From assembly GCA_964486725.1 (NCBI GenBank), contig CAZAOK010000106.1, positions 1 to 12,912 of the forward strand: 12,912 bases of DNA. Reading direction: 5' to 3'. Under the pieces are notes generated by a model that saw only the letters and a program-made list of their open reading frames with translations, ran no database searches and was not told where the DNA came from. The position numbers and the translations under genes were made by a program. This DNA comes from M55B154 sp964486725. GTDB lineage: Bacteria; Spirochaetota; UBA4802; UB4802. Positions within the stretch are counted from its first letter, which is position 1; each line of letters opens with the position of its first letter. Below are positions 6,879 through 12,912 of the stretch, piece after piece.

Positions 6879-7556
6879 ATGATGATTGTTAGAACACGTA
6901 TACTGGTCTTACTTGCCACAATATGTTCACTTGTTTTCCTTGCTTCCTGTGATTATTCACTCATGGAATCCGAAGACGAGGAAACCAGTGAAAACACGGC
7001 AACGTTTTATGGCCTGGTGGTAGAAGGTGGGGACAGCAATTCCACGGGCGAACCTATTGCCTACGTGGAGGTTGAAACAAATCCCGTGATCAGCAACATC
7101 ACCATGACCGACGAATACGGGGAATTTGAATCAAAGGTACTGCGTAATAACACCAACTACAGGTTTACCGCTTCAAAGTACGGCTACATGAGTGAAACCC
7201 ACGATGCGGTAGCGGGCAGCAGTGAAATACCCGTACAACTTACACTGGAAAGGGACGTAACCCGCTACGTATTCATTACCATTACCGTTTCAGATACCAG
7301 TGATTACCTTCTCCCAGATTCACGCATTGGTACTGCCGGTGCCGCGAAAACGGAGATATTTCTCACGAATATCAGCGGGCAGGTGTCATACCCCTTCCCG
7401 CGAAGCGAGGAAACTGCCATAACCATCTCCCAAACAGGGTATTACCCTGTTACCGGCACCTATAACGATATAACAGGAGAATTCAACAAGATGAGTGGCA
7501 CGGGAACAGTGGTGGTCAGCGGAAGTAACATTTTTGTATACCTGGAGCCCATGTAA
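6879..7556 (+). CDS. Lipoprotein with carboxypeptidase-regulatory-like beta-sandwich domains
   Basis: This is a 225-residue exported lipoprotein. The signal peptide ends in the lipobox FLASC with Cys24, followed by an acidic linker. Two beta-sandwich repeats of the carboxypeptidase-regulatory (CarboxypepD_reg/PEGA-like) type follow. The first reads FYGLVVEGGD...GEPIAYVEVE...TMTDEYGEF...RFTASKYGY, and the second ends with the ISGQVSYPFP and FNKMSGTG segments. The start at 6879 has AAGGAG at 6867-6872, 6 bases upstream; an in-frame ATG at 6846 lacks an RBS and would put charged residues before the signal peptide. It is clearly paralogous to the N-terminal third of the next gene, which shares GLVVEGGD, RFTASK, SGQVSYPFP and FNKMSG in the same order. 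A surface binding or structural role is inferred. Confidence 0.85.
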   Translation: MMIVRTRILVLLATICSLVFLASCDYSLMESEDEETSENTATFYGLVVEGGDSNSTGEPIAYVEVETNPVISNITMTDEYGEFESKVLRNNTNYRFTASKYGYMSETHDAVAGSSEIPVQLTLERDVTRYVFITITVSDTSDYLLPDSRIGTAGAAKTEIFLTNISGQVSYPFPRSEETAITISQTGYYPVTGTYNDITGEFNKMSGTGTVVVSGSNIFVYLEPM

Positions 7557-7567
7557 CACACATGGGC
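7547..7567 (+). promoter_or_regulatory. Hairpin covering the stop codon between the two paralogous lipoprotein genes
   Basis: GCCCATGT at 7547-7554 pairs perfectly with ACATGGGC at 7560-7567 around a 5-base loop containing most of the TAA stop (7554-7556). Only a distant T5 follows, at 7588-7592, so termination is doubtful. Slowing of transcription or mRNA processing between the paralogues is a possible role. Confidence 0.4.
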
Positions 7568-7605
7568 CCGGGCCTTGTCTTGACACTTTTTCACCGGGAG
7601 AGTAG

Positions 7606-9789
7606 ATGATGAAACCAGTAAAAATATTCGCAACACACATTCTTCTCATCCTTTGTTTTTCCCTTTTTGCCGGATGCTTCTTAAACCAGGACGATAATGA
7701 TAACAATGATGCCAGCATGGGAAGATTCAACGGACTGGTTGTAGAAGGTGGTGATACAATTTTCACGGGAGCCCCCATTCCGTTTGTCGAAATCGAATGC
7801 GAACCTACTATTGCCAACCTGACAATGACAGATGGAAATGGACATTTTTCAACAGATCTTGTGGATATAGATACGGAATACCGTTTCACGGCCAGTAAAT
7901 CGGGATATATTACAAAATCAAGGAAAGCCCGTACCACGGGGGATGACGTTGAAATCAAATTCACACTCGAAAGGGACAATACCAACTATGATTTTATAAC
8001 CCTTACCATAACAGACACACGTGGTTTCGTTCTCGAAAAGGTACTTGTAAGTTCTGCGGGGCAGGCTAAAATCGACTCCTTTTATACAAATGAAAGCGGA
8101 CAGGTTTCATATCCTTTCCCCGCCATGCGGGAATCATCCATGACCGTTTCAAAAGATGGTTTTGGTCCACTGGTGGGTACATATTCAACAGTTACCGGAA
8201 ATTTCAACAAGATGTCTGGTTATGGCGTTGTACGTTCGTCAGGTGAAAACCTTTTTGTTACCATGGTATCGCAACTGGAGATTGAACAGGATGAAACGCC
8301 ACCTTCCGTGCTCTCTACCAACCCGTCAGCTGGTGATACGATGCAGCCTACAAATACATCCATACAGCTAACACTTGATGAGCATGTTGAACCGGAAACC
8401 GTAACCCCGGGCAGGCTGTCGGTGCAGGCAAATGGAACTCTCATCAATGGAAATATTGAAGTTCTGAACAATGCTATAATCTTTACACCGTTAAACGGTT
8501 TACCAGAGAACACTATCTGCCTGGTAACCCTTTTTCCCGGTGTGGAGGACCTTGTTGGGAATGCCACGGTTAACAGTCATGAATTTTCGTTTGAAACCGG
8601 GATTGTCCAGGACACCGAACCGCCCGAAGTTTCAAGCGTGTATCCTTATGACAACAGCAGCGAAGTTAGCACAGAGAGCAGTATAAGTATAACGTTTAAT
8701 GAACCCGTTGACCCTAACTCCATATCAGCACAGACAATACGTATGCAGGACGGGGATACAACCATAACCGGTTCCCTGTCAGTGGACAGCGACACTGTTA
8801 CATTTACGCCGTCCACCATGCTGCAAAATAACACCATGTACGCGGTAACAGCCAGCACCGGCATACGTGACCTGTCGGGTAACCACCTTGCAAATAATTA
8901 TACCTGGTATTTTACAACCGAGACAGATACCTCGCCACCAGAGGTAACCAGCACCAGCCCCGCCGGGAATGCCACCGCGGTGAGCACCACCAGCAATATT
9001 TCAGTTACGTTTAATGAAAACATTGACCCCACAACAGTCAATTCACAAACATTCATTGTTGATAATGGCGGATCCACGGTGGATGGGAACATTGCGTGTA
9101 ATGGTAAAACCGCACAGTTTGACCCCATAGATGAGCTACAGGCTAACAGCACATATACTGTTATACTTTCCACGGATATCCGTGATACCAACGGGAACCG
9201 TATGAACAGCACCTACAGCTGGTCATTTACCACCGATGACGCACCACCGGTAACCGTTGAACTTGATGTATCAGCTGATACAATGGTATCCCAGTTTTAT
9301 CCCGACCAGAACTACGCGAACCAGTCAGTTATACCCATAGAATGTAATGCCAGCGGTACACTTCGCGGCCTTGTGCAGTTTGACCTTTCTGGTATTCCAG
9401 ACGGCGCAACCGTGCATAGCGCCACCCTTAAACTGTACCTTTACTGGTCACAGTTTAACTCAAGTGAAAAATCAGAGTACGTTACCGTTCGCGGGGTATT
9501 GGGCAATTGGAATGAAAACGACGTAACATGGAACACTATGCCTGCCATGGGAAGTATCATGGATACGGTACTGGTTCAACAGGGTGAAATGGACATCTGG
9601 CACACCTTCAGCCCCGGTGTGGCCACCGTCCAGTCATGGGTGGATGACAGTTCACAGAATTACGGCATTTACCTTGGATTCCACGATGAAACAACTCCGG
9701 ATTCAAGCTTTAATACCGTTAACTACTGTTCATCTGAACACCAGGATATCTCATGCAGGCCGGTACTCCTGGTAGAGTATTCATTGTAA
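7606..9789 (+). CDS. Multidomain surface lipoprotein: regulatory-like repeats, three SbsA-type Ig domains, DNRLRE-like C-terminus
   Basis: This is a 727-residue exported lipoprotein. The signal peptide ends LFAGC with Cys24. Residues about 37-222 repeat the two beta-sandwich units of the preceding gene. Three Big_5 (SbsA-like Ig) domains follow, starting near 229, 336 and 441. Each opens with a (D/E)xxPPxV element and carries the ISVTFNEPVDP-type strand and a Y(T/A)V...IRD(L/T)xGN element. The C-terminal 177 residues (from about 551) match the DNRLRE/CBM96-like domain: a VxFDL strand (LVQFDLSGIP), LKLYLY, and the WNENDVTWNTMP signature. Such domains are found in surface adhesins and polysaccharide-acting proteins. 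Two ATGs (7606, 7609) share one RBS (GGGAGAG, 7596-7602), and either could be used. The gene looks like a paralogue of its neighbour that gained domains. Ligand unknown. Confidence 0.9.
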   Translation: MMKPVKIFATHILLILCFSLFAGCFLNQDDNDNNDASMGRFNGLVVEGGDTIFTGAPIPFVEIECEPTIANLTMTDGNGHFSTDLVDIDTEYRFTASKSGYITKSRKARTTGDDVEIKFTLERDNTNYDFITLTITDTRGFVLEKVLVSSAGQAKIDSFYTNESGQVSYPFPAMRESSMTVSKDGFGPLVGTYSTVTGNFNKMSGYGVVRSSGENLFVTMVSQLEIEQDETPPSVLSTNPSAGDTMQPTNTSIQLTLDEHVEPETVTPGRLSVQANGTLINGNIEVLNNAIIFTPLNGLPENTICLVTLFPGVEDLVGNATVNSHEFSFETGIVQDTEPPEVSSVYPYDNSSEVSTESSISITFNEPVDPNSISAQTIRMQDGDTTITGSLSVDSDTVTFTPSTMLQNNTMYAVTASTGIRDLSGNHLANNYTWYFTTETDTSPPEVTSTSPAGNATAVSTTSNISVTFNENIDPTTVNSQTFIVDNGGSTVDGNIACNGKTAQFDPIDELQANSTYTVILSTDIRDTNGNRMNSTYSWSFTTDDAPPVTVELDVSADTMVSQFYPDQNYANQSVIPIECNASGTLRGLVQFDLSGIPDGATVHSATLKLYLYWSQFNSSEKSEYVTVRGVLGNWNENDVTWNTMPAMGSIMDTVLVQQGEMDIWHTFSPGVATVQSWVDDSSQNYGIYLGFHDETTPDSSFNTVNYCSSEHQDISCRPVLLVEYSL

Positions 9790-9811
9790 ATTATTAAATG
9801 GCTCAACTTGG

Positions 9812-10399
9812 CTAATCACCGTCTGTACCTTCATGTAATCGAGGAGATGTAGCCACAGCCTCAAGACCAACAAGGGCTAACTCTATAGTTTGAGGAGTAT
9901 AGGTGCGATAGGTAAGTGTATAATGCATAACATCAATGAAGTTAATAAACCTGTTTCTATCATCTATGCTGGATTCATATTGAATGGAAGAATCATATAC
10001 CATTGATAACATGAGATTAATCGCATACCACTCATTTATATCGTTTACCCTGGGATTATTTTCTATTACAGACTCGGGTATTGTATCCTTGTAATATAGT
10101 GGTTTCCGACGATTCACCCAGTACGCTGTATACGAGGCAACTTTTATAACATTTGCAAGTGTAAGATCATGAAATTGTTTTAATCGAATAATATCAGCAA
10201 AATAATCTTCAACAATATCTCTTATAATCTTTGTACTAACTCCAACATATTTATCGAGATTCAAACAGGAAATCCAGTGCTGGGCTGTTTTTAACAAAAA
10301 AAGAAACCGGTTTTCCAGTTTCTCTTCTCCATTAATACCAAGAGAGCTATAATGATCCAGGACATAATAATATGACCTGGAATTATGTCTGTTATTCAT
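9812..10399 (-). CDS. Unrecognised 195-residue protein, second gene of an overlapping AT-rich pair
   Basis: I do not recognise this protein with certainty. It has no signal peptide, lipobox or clear membrane span and is probably cytoplasmic and largely helical. Notable segments are VASYTAYWVNRRKPLYY in the middle and VNDINEWYAINLMLSMVYD, with many aromatic residues. These vaguely recall uncharacterised bacterial proteins with a KxASYxAYWI-type motif, but that is memory, not a search. The start overlaps the end of the upstream 66-residue gene by 8 bases (10392-10399), which indicates translational coupling; its own Shine-Dalgarno is weak. Base composition is visibly more AT-rich than the neighbours, which suggests acquisition by transfer. 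The gene converges with the DNRLRE lipoprotein gene, leaving 22 bases between them and no clear terminator. Confidence 0.75.
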   Translation of the reverse strand: MNNRHNSRSYYYVLDHYSSLGINGEEKLENRFLFLLKTAQHWISCLNLDKYVGVSTKIIRDIVEDYFADIIRLKQFHDLTLANVIKVASYTAYWVNRRKPLYYKDTIPESVIENNPRVNDINEWYAINLMLSMVYDSSIQYESSIDDRNRFINFIDVMHYTLTYRTYTPQTIELALVGLEAVATSPRLHEGTDGD

Positions 10400-10592
10400 A
10401 TATCTTTTCCGCTGCCTCTTTTAGCACATTATTATTACATATATTCTTAAAGCTTTTATAAGCTCTATCCTCATCAAAATGCTCACCGGTATTTGGCAAA
10501 GTCCGTTTTTTTATAGATCCGTCCTTTATCATTCTAACGAAGTTCTTTGCCTCTTCAATCTCATTTTTTGTCGCATAATCGCGAATACTCAT
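10392..10592 (-). CDS. Unrecognised 66-residue protein, first gene of an overlapping AT-rich pair
   Basis: This is a small, charged, Lys/Glu-rich soluble protein beginning MSIRDYATKNEIEEAK. Helices are likely at both ends, around a central RTLPNTGEHFDEDRAY segment. There is no Cys cluster beyond a single Cys and no membrane segment. The start at 10592 is well supported by GGAGGAG on the minus strand (10597-10603). Its stop overlaps the start of the 195-residue gene by 8 bases, so the two are coupled. The order (small charged protein, then larger partner, compact and AT-rich) resembles toxin-antitoxin or small defence modules, but no known family signature is seen and that role is a guess. A TTGACA on the minus strand (10647-10652) could be its -35 element. 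Confidence 0.7.
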   Translation of the reverse strand: MSIRDYATKNEIEEAKNFVRMIKDGSIKKRTLPNTGEHFDEDRAYKSFKNICNNNVLKEAAEKIYE

Positions 10593-10596
10593 TTAA

Positions 10597-10652
10597 CTCC
10601 TCCATTATGAGATATACACATAAAAGATGCATTGAATACGTGTTTTTGTCAA
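10597..10652 (-). promoter_or_regulatory. Candidate promoter and strong RBS of the AT-rich gene pair
   Basis: On the minus strand a consensus TTGACA (10647-10652) is followed after 17 bases by a poor -10, CATCTT (10624-10629), and then the RBS GGAGGAG (10597-10603). The -35 and RBS are clear and the -10 is weak. The pair may thus be expressed apart from the lipoprotein gene upstream of it. Confidence 0.35.
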
Positions 10653-10686
10653 GAAATTACTGTTCCTTTACCCATTTCTCTCTCAA

Positions 10687-12063
10687 TCACTGCCAGTCAA
10701 CCCCTGTAGACATGGTTGAAAAGTCCCAGGTGGCCCTCTTCCATCCGGTTGGGAGGCCATCTGCGATATAAAGAAGTTTTCTCATATGGGTATCTTCGAT
10801 GGTTTCATCCTGTCCTTTCACAACTACCACCAGGATATTAAAGCTGGTGTTAGCAGGTTCAAGCGGGGGCATTCTTTTCCCGTCACCGGTAAAGTATAGA
10901 TCACCATGATCTGCAACCGTAAGGCCAAGTGCGTAAATAATATCATCCAGTGTAACGGCATGAATCTTATCTTCCTGTTCATGCTCATACACGTAATGAA
11001 CGGCCCTGGATGCCTCCTCGTAATCCATGAGTCCCATGATATACAGGTCAAACTCGTTAAAGGTGTCACTCAACGCTGCACTGTACATTATACCCGGCAT
11101 ACCGTAGATACACCAGTTCCATGACCAATGGCCGCAGCAACCTGCCAGCCATGCCACCGGGTCACCGGGAGTCCATTCCCTCGGGCCTTGAGATTGGAAG
11201 AGCATGTACTGGCCCCAGTAATGGTAGATCTCGTGACAGGCCATCAGCACACCTCTACTGGTTTCACCTTTTCTCTCTTCGTATATATATTCAACTGAAT
11301 TCATATGGGGCGCCATCTTCAATGACGTCCATTCTACTGGCCTCCATGAGTTACCCGCCTGTTGCCTGCTGATCCCAATATTCAATGCATCAGGGAAAGA
11401 ATAACGGGGCCCACTATGTATCCATCCTGGTATCTCCTGAAGGGAGTAAAGGAGTATAAAATCATATGTACCGGGATCAACCCTGCCGGCAAGATCACCC
11501 AGTATAGTCTCCATATCATATTCCGCTGGTTGAATTCTCTGGTTGGGATAGTTTTCCGGATCGGGTGGCGTATGCACCGAAAAAATTGAATTATATTCAA
11601 GTACCACTACACTGCTGTTAAAGTTCTTTTCCAGGTCATCGGTTTGAAATTCTACAACCGCCTCTTCTTCAAGGCAACTGCCGTTTACGTCCTGTATGGT
11701 ATCACTGATAATAACTGTATATGTATTTTCGTACTCCATCATGAAGGCGGGTGAAAATGCCACGGTACTTCCTGAAACTTCGAAAGTGCCTTCTACAGGT
11801 GTATCAGCATTCATGATTTGCACTGAGTCTACAGTGACAGAACTCTTTCTTACTTCGTTATTAAAAGTAAGCATTATCGTACTATTGACCGATACATCCG
11901 TATCACCTGGCGGTGGTGATACTTCATTCAGGGTAAACACGGGATCATTGCCAGGTTCACTACCTTCATAGTATCCCTTGCCGGTATCCCCGGCATTGCT
12001 GCATGCCAGCATGGTTACAAGAACGAATACTAACCATGGTTGACAAATAAATGTGTTTTTCAT
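10687..12063 (-). CDS. Lipoprotein with SbsA-type Ig domain and HExxH metallopeptidase-like module
   Basis: This is a 458-residue exported lipoprotein. The signal peptide ends in the lipobox TMLAC with Cys21. Residues about 39-142 are one Big_5 Ig-like domain of the same kind as in the lipoprotein at 7606 (LTFNNEV, TYTVIISDTIQDVNG). The remaining ~310 residues contain a zinc-metallopeptidase-like signature, HEIYH at 277-281, then CCGHWSW with His312 as a possible further ligand, and FNEFDLYIMGLMDYEEA. From memory, an HELGHxW...HWS...LDLYLMGL order occurs in a group of secreted bacterial proteins of unproven activity. Here the motif is divergent (Tyr in place of the usual Gly) and Cys-rich. 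The start has AGGAG (12071-12075) at 7 bases, and TATAAT lies upstream at 12084-12089 on the minus strand. Secreted protease activity is plausible, not shown. Confidence 0.82.
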   Translation of the reverse strand: MKNTFICQPWLVFVLVTMLACSNAGDTGKGYYEGSEPGNDPVFTLNEVSPPPGDTDVSVNSTIMLTFNNEVRKSSVTVDSVQIMNADTPVEGTFEVSGSTVAFSPAFMMEYENTYTVIISDTIQDVNGSCLEEEAVVEFQTDDLEKNFNSSVVVLEYNSIFSVHTPPDPENYPNQRIQPAEYDMETILGDLAGRVDPGTYDFILLYSLQEIPGWIHSGPRYSFPDALNIGISRQQAGNSWRPVEWTSLKMAPHMNSVEYIYEERKGETSRGVLMACHEIYHYWGQYMLFQSQGPREWTPGDPVAWLAGCCGHWSWNWCIYGMPGIMYSAALSDTFNEFDLYIMGLMDYEEASRAVHYVYEHEQEDKIHAVTLDDIIYALGLTVADHGDLYFTGDGKRMPPLEPANTSFNILVVVVKGQDETIEDTHMRKLLYIADGLPTGWKRATWDFSTMSTGVDWQ

Positions 12064-12083
12064 GTAAAAGCTCCTGTTCTTTT

Positions 12084-12089
12084 ATTATA
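12084..12089 (-). promoter_or_regulatory. Candidate -10 element before the HExxH lipoprotein gene
   Basis: A consensus TATAAT on the minus strand lies about 20 bases upstream of the start codon, just before the AGGAG site. No good -35 lies at 16-18 bases (the hexamers there are GAAGTT/GGAAGT). The 93-base gap after the CxxC gene makes a separate promoter reasonable. Confidence 0.3.
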
Positions 12090-12156
12090 GTAAATACATT
12101 ACAGAAAACTTCCTTATTACTATGACGAAAACACATTTATAATGGTATGACCTGGT

Positions 12157-12360
12157 TTATGTATTTTTGAATGTTCCTTTTTTTCCCATTGCTTTCAGGC
12201 ATTTTTTGCATGTCACCGCGTTGACATCTTCTACCGCGATCCCTTCCACCTGGGCACGGTGCGCTGCTTCACGGTCCCTTGGATTGCACGCCACCATGCC
12301 ATTTTCATCCAGGTAGTGAATGTCCAGTTTTTGTCTGCGTTTTTGTTGTCTTGATTCCAT
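12157..12360 (-). CDS. 67-residue RtcB-linked protein with CxxC motif
   Basis: This small basic cytoplasmic protein has a charged N-terminus (QQKRRQK), then DIHYLDENGMVACNPRD, AAHRAQVEGIA, and VTCKKCLKAM near the end. Cys25, His34, Cys51 and Cys54 could form a small zinc-binding site, though the spacing of about 26 residues between Cys25 and the CxxC is unusual for a zinc ribbon. Similar small hypothetical proteins with the CNP(R)...EAAHRA...VTCKxCL pattern seem familiar, but I cannot name the family. Its ATG lies one base after the RtcB stop codon, and its RBS (AAGGGG, 12365-12370) sits in the RtcB coding end. That implies tight cotranscription and translational coupling with the RNA ligase, so a role in RNA repair or tRNA/rRNA handling is a reasonable inference. 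Confidence 0.78.
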   Translation of the reverse strand: MESRQQKRRQKLDIHYLDENGMVACNPRDREAAHRAQVEGIAVEDVNAVTCKKCLKAMGKKGTFKNT

Positions 12361-12361
12361 G

Positions 12362-12912
12362 TTACCCCTTAATATTTATTACTGGATACAAAATATCCAC
12401 AATTCGTACAATATCTTTCTGGTATTTTATTATTTGCTGAATATCCTTATATGCCTGCGGAGCTTCATCTAAAACATTTCGGTCTTTTCGGCATGCTACA
12501 CCTTCAACACTCTCCAGGAACGTATCATAATTAATACCATTAAACGCTTCTTTTCTGGACATGATCCTTCCGGCACCATGCGAACAGGAGTCATATGTCA
12601 TTGGATATCCACGCCCCTCTACAATGTACGTGGCACTTCCCATATCCCCGGGGATGATGCCCGTGGCACCCCCGGGAACTTTCTGTGCCCCCTTGCGATG
12701 TACATATACGTCCTGGTTGTCAATTTTATCCTTTTCAACATAATTATGCGGGATATCAATAATGGACTTGAGTTCTTCTTCAGGTTCAAAATCTTTATGC
12801 AGGTTTCTTTTTATACACCAAAGAGCTTTTAATACTATATGCTTTCTGTTTTCCCGGGCATATCTCAACGCAAGATCATGGTTCTTTAAATACTCCTGAC
12901 CTTCCGGTGAAT
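12362..12912 (-). CDS. rtcB: RNA-splicing ligase RtcB, C-terminal part (cut by window edge)
   Basis: The last 182 residues of RtcB are present; the reading frame is open to the right edge (first full codon at 12910), so the start lies outside. RtcB joins RNA 2',3'-cyclic phosphate or 3'-phosphate ends to 5'-OH ends, using GTP and Mn2+. Visible conserved elements are EGQEYLKNHDLALRYARENR, VHRKGA, IIPGDMGSATYIVEG, the SCSHGAGRIMSR segment, and the LDEAPQAYKDI...LYPVINIKG ending. The His of SHGAGR is, in the family, the residue that takes the GMP. In this part nothing is missing or broken. It is the upstream member of a two-gene unit with the CxxC protein. A TTG at 12868 can look like a start, but the conserved sequence continues upstream of it. 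Confidence 0.93.
   Translation of the reverse strand, partial: SPEGQEYLKNHDLALRYARENRKHIVLKALWCIKRNLHKDFEPEEELKSIIDIPHNYVEKDKIDNQDVYVHRKGAQKVPGGATGIIPGDMGSATYIVEGRGYPMTYDSCSHGAGRIMSRKEAFNGINYDTFLESVEGVACRKDRNVLDEAPQAYKDIQQIIKYQKDIVRIVDILYPVINIKG

Noticed and set aside
7386..7985. 199-codon minus-strand frame across the two lipoprotein genes
   Set aside because: It is antisense to both well supported paralogues, covers the intergenic hairpin and has no family signature.
11121..11372. Plus-strand frames opposite the HExxH lipoprotein
   Set aside because: The minus strand carries a lipobox, an Ig domain and the HExxH motif; the plus-strand frames are shadows without an RBS.
12868..12868. TTG at 12868 as the RtcB start
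   Set aside because: Conserved RtcB sequence (EGQEYLKNHDLAL) continues upstream in frame to the window edge, so the gene is truncated by the window rather than starting here.

Overview
The window is about 12.9 kb of bacterial DNA, moderately GC-balanced and densely coded. It holds eleven genes I can support, one of them cut by the right edge. Purine-rich Shine-Dalgarno sites precede most starts, and five of the products are exported lipoproteins or membrane peptides. Ig-like-domain lipoproteins fused to an FGE/SUMF1-type domain, DNRLRE-type surface lipoproteins and a PHP-glycosyltransferase fusion together suggest a Gram-negative-type, lipoprotein-rich lineage such as Spirochaetota, or possibly a deltaproteobacterial-type group. 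This placement is an inference from gene content, not from a marker gene.

Layout. Bases 271-2721 (+) encode an 816-residue PHP phosphoesterase-glycosyltransferase fusion, closed by a strong intrinsic terminator. Bases 2919-4091 (+) encode an AAA_14/DUF4143 ATPase. Its promoter overlaps a perfect spaced palindrome, and its transcript may be leaderless. Bases 4166-4975 (-) encode a cytoplasmic alpha/beta hydrolase. Bases 5270-9789 (+) form a cell-surface block: a Big_2 + FGE-like lipoprotein whose ribosome-binding site lies inside a 14-bp hairpin, a 47-residue membrane peptide, a 225-residue lipoprotein, and its enlarged 727-residue paralogue carrying three SbsA-type Ig domains and a DNRLRE-like C-terminus.

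The right part is on the minus strand. Read 5' to 3' it holds the C-terminal part of the RNA ligase RtcB, a tightly coupled 67-residue CxxC protein, a lipoprotein with an Ig-like domain and an HExxH metallopeptidase-like module, and an AT-rich overlapping pair of unrecognised genes (66 and 195 residues) with its own strong RBS.

The intergenic gaps carry short CCCGTCA-type repeats at three places on the left side, plus hairpins and direct repeats. The most promising leads for something undescribed are the overlapping AT-rich gene pair at 9812-10592, the RtcB-linked small CxxC protein, the RBS-occluding hairpin at 5221-5259, and the palindromic leaderless-type promoter of the ATPase.
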